From: Terriglobia bacterium
GTDB taxonomy: Bacteria; Acidobacteriota; Terriglobia; Bryobacterales; UBA6623
Reading direction: 5' to 3'
Length of the DNA: 64,000 bases
Assembly (NCBI GenBank): GCA_009841225.1
Contig: VXMF01000036.1
Span: 257,825-321,824 of the forward strand
How positions within the stretch are numbered: the stretch's first letter is position 1; every line of letters begins with the position of its first letter. Made by a program: the position numbers and the translations under genes. Shown one piece after another: positions 30,750 to 38,529 of the stretch. The notes under the pieces were generated by a model. That model saw only the letters and a list, made by a program, of their open reading frames with translations, was not told where the DNA came from and ran no database searches.

Positions 30750-32240
30750 ATGCGGTGCTGGCACGCGGTCGCGTTGCTGCTATCCCTGTCCGTGGCAAGT
30801 GCGCGTGCGCAGCTGCCAAACATCGTTGTCGTGTTGGCGGACGACATGGGCTGGGGAGACCCGCAGTCGTATCAGCCCGCGTCCAAGATTCCCACGCCCA
30901 ACATCGACAGGCTGGCGCGCGAGGGCATGCGGTTTACCGATGCCCACAGCCCGTCCGCGGTCTGCACCCCGACACGTTACGGGTTGCTGACCGGACGCTA
31001 TGCGTGGCGCACGTCGCTTACCAGCGGGGTCTTGGACGGGTTCGGCCCGCCTCTGATCGACCAGCAAGAGGACACTGTGGCACTGCTGCTGAAGCGCTCC
31101 GGATACCGCACTGCGGCCGTGGGCAAGTGGCATCTCGGCATGCGCTGGCTGGACAGGCGCGGCGATCCGATGCCGCGCCGGACAGGCGGATTTCGCCCCG
31201 GGGACGATGTCGATTACACCGCCGAGCTGCGGGGCGGGCCCTTGGACGTTGGCTTCGACACATTCTTTGGGATTTCCGCTTCCCTTGACATGAGCCCGTA
31301 CTGCTTCCTGCGGAATCGGTCCGTGGAGCTGATTCCGGACATACCCGTGCCTGCCAGCAGGGCGGACATTTTCTCTGGCTTGGCGGCCGGGGTGCGCTCG
31401 CGAGGCTTTCGAGTGGAGGACGTGCTGCCGAGGCTGGCCGCGGAAGCCGAGCTTCTGATCGACCAGCATGCAGGCCGGGACGAGCCCTTCTTCCTGTACA
31501 TGCCGCTGGCCTCGCCGCACCTGCCAGTGGCGCCCGTTCGGCCGGGAAGCAGTCGTGCCGGGCTTTACGGTGACTTTGTCTTTGAAACGGACCGGGCTCT
31601 CGGAACGGTCTTGGAAGCCTTGGATCGAAACGGCTTGAGCGCCAATACTCTGGTGCTCTTCACCAGCGACAACGGCGGTCTGTGGCACTGGTGGGATTTC
31701 CGGGCCGCCGATGACGGCGGAGCCGCCCCGCGCACGGCCCGAGGCGACTACGTCCGCGGCTACGGACACCAGAGCAACGCAGCTTTGCGCGGCACGAAGG
31801 CGGACATCTTCGAGGGTGGCCACAGGGTACCGTTTGTCGTCCGCTGGCCGGGCCAGGCATCGGCGGGCACGACCAGCGACGCGCTGGTCGTGCTGACCGA
31901 CCTGTATGCCACCGTGGCTGAGATCGTCGGCACTGAGGCGCAGGGCACTTCGGGCCAAGATAGCCACTCGCTGGTACCCGTGCTGCAAGGTCGCGGAAGC
32001 TCGGGCCGGACTTCGGCCGTCCACCACTCGGCGCGAGGCATGTTTGGCATCCGCAAGGGCGACTGGAAGCTGATCGTCGGCCGCGGCTCCGGTGGGTTCA
32101 CGGTTCCTCGCGAGATCGACGGGCCCGGCGGTCAGCTCTACGACTTGTCGGCTGATCCGCAGGAGACCGAGAACCTGTACGACTCCCGGCCCGAGGTCGT
32201 GGCGGAACTGGAGGAACTGCTGCGGGCGGTCCGGCAGTGA
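30750..32240 (+). CDS. Exported arylsulfatase (formylglycine-dependent)
   Basis: 496 aa with a Sec signal peptide (MRCWHAVALLLSLSVASARA, cleavage near residue 20). Metal ligands D31-D32 are in LADDMGWGD. The formylglycine motif is C72-T-P-T-R followed by YGLLTGRYAWRT, the classic arylsulfatase A form. KWHLGM and FTSDNGG supply further active-site Lys, His, Asp and Asn. It is expected to release sulfate from an organic sulfate in the periplasm. It is read divergently from Oar receptor 1 across a 274-base gap, so uptake of a sulfated substrate and its desulfation could be linked. The C-terminal QLYDLSADPQETENLYDS is the usual sulfatase end. Confidence 0.95.
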   Translation: MRCWHAVALLLSLSVASARAQLPNIVVVLADDMGWGDPQSYQPASKIPTPNIDRLAREGMRFTDAHSPSAVCTPTRYGLLTGRYAWRTSLTSGVLDGFGPPLIDQQEDTVALLLKRSGYRTAAVGKWHLGMRWLDRRGDPMPRRTGGFRPGDDVDYTAELRGGPLDVGFDTFFGISASLDMSPYCFLRNRSVELIPDIPVPASRADIFSGLAAGVRSRGFRVEDVLPRLAAEAELLIDQHAGRDEPFFLYMPLASPHLPVAPVRPGSSRAGLYGDFVFETDRALGTVLEALDRNGLSANTLVLFTSDNGGLWHWWDFRAADDGGAAPRTARGDYVRGYGHQSNAALRGTKADIFEGGHRVPFVVRWPGQASAGTTSDALVVLTDLYATVAEIVGTEAQGTSGQDSHSLVPVLQGRGSSGRTSAVHHSARGMFGIRKGDWKLIVGRGSGGFTVPREIDGPGGQLYDLSADPQETENLYDSRPEVVAELEELLRAVRQ

Positions 32241-32317
32241 TGCCTGCGGGCGGGACACCGCTGCGCGTGCAGATCGGTCAAGCGGTCAGGAATCGCCAGA
32301 AGTTACACGCCCAGATT

Positions 32318-32338
32318 TCCGGGAAGCTACATCCCGGA
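32318..32338. terminator. Terminator-like hairpin between convergent genes
   Basis: TCCGGGA (32318-32324) and TCCCGGA (32332-32338) form a perfect seven-base stem with a seven-base loop, midway between the ends of the sulfatase (+) and the TIM-barrel gene (-). There is no T-tract, so termination is inferred from position and symmetry only. Confidence 0.4.
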
Positions 32339-32384
32339 GCGTTGTGTCCACAGGTATGACCGAGGATGCCCTCGTTGAGAGCGG

Positions 32385-33266
32385 TCAGGCACCTGTCAGG
32401 TCGCGCAGAGCTCGCCGGTCCCGCACGATTGCATCCATGCACTCCCGCTGTTTCGCGGGGTCGCGATGGTCGATGTATTCCATATGCAGCGACACAGGCG
32501 TTCCCTCGCTGACCTCGGCGCTCACCATCGTGTACAGCTCCGGGTCGACCTGTCCGGTCCCCAGCGGCACGTTGACCGCCTTGCGGCCTTGCCAGCGGAA
32601 GTCCTTCATGTAGACCACGCGGACCCGATCGCGGATCACCCGCCACAGCACCGACCACGACATGCCAGCTTCGGCGGTGGCGTGGCGAAGATCGAAGATC
32701 GCCGATACCTGTTCCTCGGGAACTCCCTCCAAGAGCCGATGGATGTCCCAAACAGATCCGCCGACGAGGCTTCTGCCGGCGTGGTTTTGGTAAAGCCCCG
32801 CGAGCCGAAATCCGCTCAGGTAGTCGGCGAGACGCAGCACGGTCTGGCGATGCTCGTCAAGCTGGGCGAGGATTGGGCGCTCGAAATCGTAGCGGTAGTA
32901 GGCCATGCGGAACCACTTGATTCCGAGGCTGTCCGCGGTCTTGATCACTCGCTGCGAGAGCGCATTGTCGGCATCCTTGATGTCGGTCGTGATCATTCCG
33001 ACGCTTCGTCCGCGCTTCTCTAGAGCCCGGACCAGCAGTGGCAGATCGCGTTCGACCTGCTCCGGCTCGACCTGTCCGCCTTTGCGGACGGTGGCTTCGA
33101 TGCCGTCGAGGTCGTTTTCTTCGAGAAAGACGGCGACCTCGTCGAAGGAGAGCCACTGCAGGTGCTTGGCGAACGCGAGTACCGGTCCAAAACGCTGATC
33201 GGAAGCAGGCAGGGCGCTGGCTAGGGCCGCGCCCGCGCTCAGTTTCACGAGTTCTCTTCTGTTCAT
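32385..33266 (-). CDS. Tat-exported sugar-phosphate-isomerase-like TIM barrel
   Basis: 293 aa with a twin-arginine signal (MNRRELVKLSAGAALASALPA). The rest is an AP-endonuclease-2/xylose-isomerase-like barrel: LDGIEATVRKGGQVEPEQVE, the strand FRMAYYRYDF, YQNHAGRSLVGGSVWD, IFDLRHATAEAG, VVYMKDFRW and a C-terminal SLHMEYIDHRDP. These hold the usual metal-binding Glu, Asp and His positions in approximate form. Such Tat-exported 'sugar phosphate isomerase/epimerase' proteins are frequent in Acidobacteriota and Planctomycetota, and their substrates are generally unknown. It converges on the sulfatase gene, so a shared role in exported carbohydrate processing is possible. Confidence 0.85.
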   Translation of the reverse strand: MNRRELVKLSAGAALASALPASDQRFGPVLAFAKHLQWLSFDEVAVFLEENDLDGIEATVRKGGQVEPEQVERDLPLLVRALEKRGRSVGMITTDIKDADNALSQRVIKTADSLGIKWFRMAYYRYDFERPILAQLDEHRQTVLRLADYLSGFRLAGLYQNHAGRSLVGGSVWDIHRLLEGVPEEQVSAIFDLRHATAEAGMSWSVLWRVIRDRVRVVYMKDFRWQGRKAVNVPLGTGQVDPELYTMVSAEVSEGTPVSLHMEYIDHRDPAKQRECMDAIVRDRRALRDLTGA

Positions 33267-33401
33267 CCCAACATTTCCTCTGTCGACTGGCCGTCTGCTT
33301 CAACAGCCGCTCGCCTGAAAGGGTAGCTCATGGTGCTGGTTGCCGAGAAGACTCAAGCGGAATTCTGCAGTCCTAGGCGGCGCGATTCAGCAGGCTCTCC
33401 G

Positions 33402-33617
33402 TCAGAACGCATCTATCGGTTTGACCTGTCGCTGTTCAAGGAGCTAGCGGTGACGGAGGGATTGCGTATTCAGATCCGTGCCGAAGCGTTCAATGCGATC
33501 AACTCCACGATGTTCAGCAATCCCGATTCCAATCTCGCGAGCATCCGGTTTGGACTGGTCACGAGTGCCCAAGTGCCGCCCCGGGAGTATCAGATGGGAC
33601 TGAAGATCCTGTTCTAG
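33402..33617 (+). pseudogene. C-terminal remnant of a third Oar-like TonB receptor
   Basis: The forward frame reads ERIYRFDLSLFKELAVTEG, then RIQIRAEAFNAINSTMFSNP, and ends REYQMGLKILF then stop. This is the last two or three barrel strands of an Oar-like receptor; receptor 1 ends IFNIALSKNTQISERLRMQ ... REMQLGLKFYF. The terminal aromatic is preserved. The other ~1,000 codons are missing: upstream at 33267-33400 there is only the start region of the TIM-barrel gene on the other strand. A short ORF could begin at 33330, but expression as a protein is unlikely. Probably a scar of recombination between receptor genes. Confidence 0.8.
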
Positions 33618-33790
33618 ACTCGTCTCGACTGCAGCCTAGCCGCCGAGACGCCCGATACGGGATTCTCGGCGGCCGGTCCCGTCCCGCCAAGGGGGTGGCG
33701 TGCTCCCAACACCAAGGTAGATGCCCGGTCACGATAGCTCGAGGGAGTCGCCCGGTCGGTAGATCGGCGTTACATGCGCTGCCTGGGCTG

Positions 33791-34537
33791 TCATCCAGCA
33801 ATGGCCAATTCGACGGCCGGATTACCGTTGCTTGAGGACACGCCGCCATAGCGCCGCTCGCGGCGACGAAATGCCTCGACCGCCCGGCGCAGATCCGCGC
33901 CATCGAAGTCCGGCCACAGCGTTTCGATGAACATCAGCTCCGCGTAGGCCGATTCAAACAGCAGGAAATCGCTGAGGCGCTGTTCGCCGCTCGTGCGGAT
34001 GATCAGGTCGACCTGCGGCGTTTCCAGATCAGAGTGGCACGCGTGGTTGACCCTTCGTAGGAAGCCGCTCTCGTCGCAGTGCTCGTCCGGCCTAAGCGCG
34101 GCGGCAGCGGCGAGGATGGCCGAGCGCCCCGAATAATCGACAGCCAATCGCAGGTAGAGCCGCGTTCCCTCACCTGTCGCATGCTCCGCCGCCTCGATTG
34201 CGCGGACCAGCGCAGGGGACAAGCGGTCTCGTCTGCCGATCAATCCGAGCCGCACCCCCCGCCGACGACAGTTCTCTCGCTCTCGGACGAGGAATGACTC
34301 GAGCAACCCCATCAGCACCGACACCTCGCCGGCCGGACGTCGCCAGTTGTCGGCGGAGAATGCGTAGAGCGTCAGTGTCGTGATTCCGAGTTCGGGCGCC
34401 GCTTCCACGGCGCGTCGCACAGCGTCGGCCCCGCGCCCGTGTCCCTCCGTGCGCGGGAGCCCGCGCGCTTGGGCCCAGCGGCCGTTGCCGTCCATGATTA
34501 GGCCTACGTGTAGGCCCTTGTTAGGCGAGTTGGCCAT
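33791..34537 (-). CDS. uppS: Isoprenyl transferase (cis-prenyltransferase) UppS
   Basis: About 248 aa from ATG 34537 (MANSPNKGLHVGLIMDGNGRW). It condenses isopentenyl diphosphate units onto farnesyl diphosphate to make the undecaprenyl-type lipid carrier used for peptidoglycan and polysaccharide export. The Z-type signature is complete: catalytic D16 in MDGNGRWAQARGLPR, GH near it, LTLYAFSADNWRRP, the isopentenyl-diphosphate site DLIIRTSGEQRLSDFLL, and YAELMFIETLWPDF. The start lies 17 bases inside the end of the upstream radical-SAM gene, so translation is probably coupled. It is the last gene of a yjbQ-radical SAM-uppS operon. The usual partners (cdsA, frr, dxr) are absent, so a second uppS elsewhere is conceivable. 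Confidence 0.95.
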   Translation of the reverse strand: MANSPNKGLHVGLIMDGNGRWAQARGLPRTEGHGRGADAVRRAVEAAPELGITTLTLYAFSADNWRRPAGEVSVLMGLLESFLVRERENCRRRGVRLGLIGRRDRLSPALVRAIEAAEHATGEGTRLYLRLAVDYSGRSAILAAAAALRPDEHCDESGFLRRVNHACHSDLETPQVDLIIRTSGEQRLSDFLLFESAYAELMFIETLWPDFDGADLRRAVEAFRRRERRYGGVSSSNGNPAVELAIAG

Positions 34538-35972
34538 CTTCTGCGTACTCGTGCAAGCCGGTGGCCCGCTCACGTGGGCCGCCGGCGTTCTTGCCAGGCG
34601 CGGCTTCGGCCTCGCGCCCGAAGCCGCGCAGGATCTGTTCCAAGACGGGGCGCATGCGCAGCACCCGCTTGGTTCGGATTACCCAGTCCCAGAGCGGCTC
34701 GAACTTCTTCCAACCCGCGGCGTACGCGAAGTGGCGTACTGCGGCGACGGGGTGGTCTTTGCTCAACGAGCCGCGCAGGATCGAGCCCCAGCGGTAGAAG
34801 TCGTGGTAGGCCCGCCAGTAGCCGGACTCCAGCTCCTCGGCGCTCATGCCGCGAGTCCGGAAGACAACGTGGCGCGTGTCGTAGAGATCCCAGTCACGGT
34901 GGAGCAGACGTCCCTCGGCCTGCATGCGCTGGTAGAGGGCAGTGCCCGGATAGGGAGTGAGGATGTGGAACGTTGCGGTCTCAATGCCCTGGCGGATTGC
35001 CCATTCGACGGTCCGCTCGAAGACGGACGAGTCGTCCTCGTCCATGCCAAAGACGAAGCTTCCGTTGACCATCACTCCCAAGTCGTGCAGGCGTCTGACC
35101 GCCGCCCCGTAGTCGCGGCTCAGGTTCTGGAACTTGCGCTGGGCTTTCAGGCTCTTTGGGTTGAGCGTCTCGAAGCCCACGAACAGGCTGCGCAGCCCGG
35201 CGGCCACCGCTTGCTCGAGCAATCCGGGACGCAACACCGACTGGACAGTACCGGCCGCTTGCCACAAGCGGCCCATGCCGCGCATGCCTTCGAACAGCTC
35301 AGAGGCGAATCGGCGGTTTCCGAACAGGTGGTCGTCGAGGAAGTAAAGGTGACGTCCCGGCAACCGCTCGATCTCGGCCAGAGCGTCCTCGACCGTTTGG
35401 GTGTAGAAGCCGCGGCCCCCCTCGAAAAAGGCCTCCTTGTAGCAGAAGTCGCAGACATGCGGGCAGCCGCGGGAAACCACGATTGAGTTCGGCACGAGGT
35501 AGAGAGGGCGCTTGATCAGGTCGCGCCGGATGCGCGGAAGGCCGACTAACGTGCGCTGGGTCGAACGGTAGAGCGGTTTGGGACGGCCGCCGCGAAAGTC
35601 GCCGAGAAAGACCGGCCAAGTGTCCTCACCCGGGCCGAGGAAGATGCTGTCAGCATGGCGCGCGGCTTCTTGGGGCAGGGAGGTGACGTGAAGGCCTCCG
35701 AGAGCGACCCAGGAACCCTTGCGACGGTAGTGGTCGGCCAGTTCATAGGCCCTGCGGGCGGAAGTTATGTAGACCTGGATTACGACCAGATCCGGCTCGT
35801 CCTCCAGGTCGAGCTGCTCCACGTGCTCGTCCTGTAGGACAACTTCGTCGTCGTCGCGCAGGTAGCCTGCCAGCGTTGCCAATCCGAGCGGGGGAAAGAG
35901 CGAATACTTGATCGGACGGAAGTAGGGGCTCTTCGCCTCGGTCAGCGCGGGCAGGATCATCTTTACCCGCAC
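34521..35972 (-). CDS. B12-binding-domain radical SAM protein, unknown reaction
   Basis: About 483 aa. GTG 35972 is chosen because GGAGG lies seven bases upstream; it overlaps the end of yjbQ by ten bases. The N-terminal Rossmann domain (about 1-130; FPPLGLATLAGYL, QDEH, LGGLHVTSLPQEA, GPGE) is of the B12-binding type. The radical SAM cluster motif is C170-P-H-V-C174-D-F-C177. Later features are LYFLDDHLFGN, GFETLNPKSLKAQRKF, GSFVFGMDEDD and TPYPGTALYQRM. The C-terminal ~80 residues are alpha-helical and rich in aromatics (YHDFYRWGSIL). Family members methylate, rearrange or couple unactivated carbons. The fixed position between yjbQ and uppS suggests a lipid or isoprenoid substrate, but nothing in the sequence proves it. 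Confidence 0.88.
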   Translation of the reverse strand: MRVKMILPALTEAKSPYFRPIKYSLFPPLGLATLAGYLRDDDEVVLQDEHVEQLDLEDEPDLVVIQVYITSARRAYELADHYRRKGSWVALGGLHVTSLPQEAARHADSIFLGPGEDTWPVFLGDFRGGRPKPLYRSTQRTLVGLPRIRRDLIKRPLYLVPNSIVVSRGCPHVCDFCYKEAFFEGGRGFYTQTVEDALAEIERLPGRHLYFLDDHLFGNRRFASELFEGMRGMGRLWQAAGTVQSVLRPGLLEQAVAAGLRSLFVGFETLNPKSLKAQRKFQNLSRDYGAAVRRLHDLGVMVNGSFVFGMDEDDSSVFERTVEWAIRQGIETATFHILTPYPGTALYQRMQAEGRLLHRDWDLYDTRHVVFRTRGMSAEELESGYWRAYHDFYRWGSILRGSLSKDHPVAAVRHFAYAAGWKKFEPLWDWVIRTKRVLRMRPVLEQILRGFGREAEAAPGKNAGGPRERATGLHEYAEDGQLA

Positions 35973-36523
35973 GTCGAATCCTCCACGAGCTGGGGAAACG
36001 GCGAGGCAACCGCAAGCCGCTCGCGCGGTTCGGTTCCCAAGAGTCCTGCCGTGGTGACGGCGACCTCGCGCGAGCGCGGTCCGTCGAGTTCGACCAGAAA
36101 GATCCGCTGCCACTGGCCGGTCCGGACCTCTGCGTCGATCACTGCCAGCGTGGCCGAGACCTGCAGGGCCATCGCTCGTGCGTGGGCGTGGCCGTTGGGC
36201 CGCTCGCCGGGCGTCATGTTGGCGGTCCGCCGCTCGAAGTCGTCGTGCGAGTACGGAGCGTCGGCCGGGGCCCAGCCTGCGAGCACCCGGCCTAGGTCGT
36301 CGAGCAGGAGAGGTTCGTGCTCATTGACCAGAATCGCGGCCGTGGTGTGCATCGACTGCACCGTCACCGTGCCGTCGCTGATGCCGGAAGCGCGGACGCA
36401 GCTCAGCACTCGGTCGGTGATGTCGATGAACTGCTGAGGCTCGAGGGTCTTGAGTGTCAGGCACTCGTGGTCGACGGCCCATGCCGGTTGGGGTGGAAGC
36501 CGAAGGGGAAGTCGCGATTCCAT
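35963..36523 (-). CDS. YjbQ-family protein (UPF0047)
   Basis: 186 aa. The compact beta-barrel family has conserved HTT (H59 in SMHTTAAILVNEHEP), a central Asp pair (LLLDDL) and a His in NGHAHARAM. Its C-terminal strand RIFLVELDGPRSREV is close to the family signature WQxIxLxExDGPRxR. Members can show weak thiamine-phosphate-synthase activity when overexpressed, but the native role is unknown. It is the first gene of the run that continues into the radical-SAM and uppS genes; its stop overlaps the next start. About 20 extra N-terminal residues compared with the shortest members. Confidence 0.85.
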   Translation of the reverse strand: MESRLPLRLPPQPAWAVDHECLTLKTLEPQQFIDITDRVLSCVRASGISDGTVTVQSMHTTAAILVNEHEPLLLDDLGRVLAGWAPADAPYSHDDFERRTANMTPGERPNGHAHARAMALQVSATLAVIDAEVRTGQWQRIFLVELDGPRSREVAVTTAGLLGTEPRERLAVASPFPQLVEDSTCG

Positions 36524-36604
36524 CGTTTTCGCTCGTTGTCGACGGCGGATCCGCGAGGGGAACCGCTCGAGGTCAGTATCGGAAGCGCGCCGCGCCGATA
36601 CATG

Positions 36605-36636
36605 AGCGAAAAGTGAGGGTTTGGTGATATTTCGCT
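36605..36636. promoter_or_regulatory. Inverted repeat upstream of yjbQ
   Basis: AGCGAAA (36605-36611) and TTTCGCT (36630-36636) are a perfect seven-base inverted repeat with an 18-base spacer. It lies in the 132-base gap between the end of the winged-helix gene (36656, minus) and the start of yjbQ (36523, minus). The patch is locally AT-rich. It may be an operator or promoter element for the yjbQ operon, or a weak terminator for the regulator gene. Confidence 0.3.
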
Positions 36637-36655
36637 GAAGCCGGTTGAAGGGGGC

Positions 36656-38032
36656 TCAGCGGGGCCGCTTGGTGAGCCCGGCAGACAGGCCAGAGCCGAA
36701 CATGAGGCCCTCGAAAGCGCTGATCGCGACCCGGGTCACGGCCCCTGGCTCCTGCTCGCCGAGCAGGCGGGCAAGTGGCCCAAGGCCGACTTGGGATCCA
36801 GGAAAGCTCTGTGCCATGAGATCGAGGCTCATCGCTCCCAAGGCGCGCCCGCTCCAGCCCAGCAGCCCGGCACCTAGCGCGCACGCGATACCCGTCAGAA
36901 GCGCGACGCGGGCTCGGGCGAGCCCATGCGGGGTGGCCATGCCGCCCTCTGTGGTTGGCGTGGCCAGCCCGTACCCCACACCGACCGCTCCGCCGACCAC
37001 CAAGCCTTCCACGGCACCGGCCACAGGAGACAGTTCGCGACCGAACAGACCTTCGAGCGCGAGCCGTCCTAGGAGATGGGCGGCCACGCCGATCGCCAGG
37101 CCGCTAGATGCGCCCGCCACCGCGAGCGCCAGCCGACGCTGCGCACGGAATGCGGCTTCCGCGGCGGCAAGCCCGGCCCCGACTCCTGCGGCTGCTACAC
37201 CGCCGACGACTATTCCGAGTAGCGGGAGGACAACTAGCACTCCGTTGTCCGCTATCGACCCAGGGCCGAAGCGAAGGACAAGGCCTCCTATCAAGCCGGC
37301 GATCGCACCCGCAGCTGCCCCGCCGGCTGCCGCTGCCATCCAGCGACGACGGGCCAGGCTGGCCGCGCGTCGGATACGGAGCAGGAAGAGAGTTGTCGCT
37401 GCGGCAAGCCACCCACGCTTTCCGAGGAACGGGACCGGCCCCGCCCCCGGAACGTCCCAGCGGGTCTCGCGCAAATATGCGAGGGCCACGGCGCGCTGCT
37501 CTCTGCCGGTCAGCCGGTCGAGAGCCTTCGCCGTGCCTAGCTCGTGCAGAGTCTCGGCCGCCCGTCGCCTTCGGTCGTCGGCTGCTTCTGCGTTGTCGGG
37601 CTCGGCATCGAGCAATGCTTCCAATGCCTTGTCGAAGGAGGCGTTCGCGTCGGCTTCCTCGGCTGTGGCCCGTGCGGGCTCTAGGGGCCCCACATCCGGC
37701 TCTTCGACGACGTCGCCGCAGACAAAGCGGTAGCCGTGCCGCGAGACCGTGCGAATAAAGGTCGGATCGCGCGGGTCGTCGCCCAGCGCGCGTCGGAGGG
37801 TCCGGACCGCCTGGCTCAAGGCACCGTCGCTGACCACCACGTCGCTCCAGACCGCATCGAGAATGTCGTTCCTAGAAACAGCCTCTTCGCGCCGCTCGAT
37901 AAGCAGGACCAGCAGATCGAAGCAACGCGGGATCAGCGGCAGATCTCGGCCATCGTGGACGAGCATCCGGCGGGCGGGGGACAAGATGTGGCCTGAGAAC
38001 CGGTAACGGGTTGTGCCCGGAGACGACCGCAT
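36656..38032 (-). CDS. Winged-helix (OmpR/CadC-type) regulator fused to a multi-pass membrane domain
   Basis: About 458 aa from ATG 38032. Residues ~10-105 form a transcriptional-regulatory C-type winged helix (LPLIPRCFDLLVLLIERREE, VSRNDILDAVW, LSQAVRTLRRALGDDP, FIRTVSRHGYRFV). An acidic stretch (~110-175) is followed by a short REQRAVALAYLR segment. From ~205 to the end there are repeated Gly/Ala-rich hydrophobic helices (GGAAAGAIAGLIGGLVLRFG, VLVVLPLLGIVVGGVAAAGVG, AVEGLVVGGAVGVGYGLA), at least six. This suggests a membrane-anchored one-component regulator that binds DNA from the membrane. The usual partner domains in this phylum (TPR, WD40) are missing. Ligand and targets unknown; the nearest downstream operon is yjbQ-radical SAM-uppS. 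Confidence 0.85.
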   Translation of the reverse strand: MRSSPGTTRYRFSGHILSPARRMLVHDGRDLPLIPRCFDLLVLLIERREEAVSRNDILDAVWSDVVVSDGALSQAVRTLRRALGDDPRDPTFIRTVSRHGYRFVCGDVVEEPDVGPLEPARATAEEADANASFDKALEALLDAEPDNAEAADDRRRRAAETLHELGTAKALDRLTGREQRAVALAYLRETRWDVPGAGPVPFLGKRGWLAAATTLFLLRIRRAASLARRRWMAAAAGGAAAGAIAGLIGGLVLRFGPGSIADNGVLVVLPLLGIVVGGVAAAGVGAGLAAAEAAFRAQRRLALAVAGASSGLAIGVAAHLLGRLALEGLFGRELSPVAGAVEGLVVGGAVGVGYGLATPTTEGGMATPHGLARARVALLTGIACALGAGLLGWSGRALGAMSLDLMAQSFPGSQVGLGPLARLLGEQEPGAVTRVAISAFEGLMFGSGLSAGLTKRPR

Positions 38033-38226
38033 CAATGGAAGGCAGTATACGCGGCCGCGTAGCCTACGCCCCCGCTGCCGCGACGCGAAGCGTCCGGAAG
38101 CCCCTAGCGGGGGCAGAGTTGAATCGCTTGCACAGCCCAACCAGTGACTGGGCGCTGGGTGGCCGCCGCAATGGAACCCAAGGCTGAGTCATGACGGCAG
38201 AGGGAGTGTGACATCATGACGCAACC

Positions 38227-38529
38227 ATGCGAACAACGGTCACCCTGGATCCCGAAGCCGAACTCCTGCTCCGGAACGCGATGAAGCGCACGGGTCAGTC
38301 GTTCAAGCAAGTCCTCAATCAAGCGATTCTGAAGGGACTTGCGAATGAGCCCATTGAGCCGGAACAAGAGCCGTTTGTTGTCGAGTCGCGACCCATGGGG
38401 CTGCGCCCTGGTTTCGACTCAGGTCGGCTCAATTCCCTAGCCGACGACTTGGAGGCGGATTACTTCTCAGCATTGTCAAACGACCTCCAGAAGCGGGCCG
38501 AGGGGCCTGATGGGAGCGCGTTCGGTTAG
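38227..38529 (+). CDS. Ribbon-helix-helix antitoxin-like protein, without a toxin partner
   Basis: 100 aa. The N-terminal MRTTVTLDPEAELLLRNAMK followed by SFKQVLNQAILKGL is a ribbon-helix-helix DNA-binding fold, like VapB-type antitoxins. The C-terminal half (MGLRPGFDSGRLNSLADDLE) matches the toxin-binding tail seen in VapB relatives. A PIN-domain vapC would be expected to overlap its 3' end, but the next gene is on the opposite strand and its stop overlaps by four bases. No PIN protein is visible on either side. Either the toxin was lost or the protein acts alone. Confidence 0.8.
   Translation: MRTTVTLDPEAELLLRNAMKRTGQSFKQVLNQAILKGLANEPIEPEQEPFVVESRPMGLRPGFDSGRLNSLADDLEADYFSALSNDLQKRAEGPDGSAFG

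Noticed and set aside
34521..35972. Radical SAM protein as a membrane-spanning-lipid or tetraether synthase
   Set aside because: Acidobacteriota do make such lipids, but I see no diagnostic extra cysteine clusters here. The assignment would rest on context alone.
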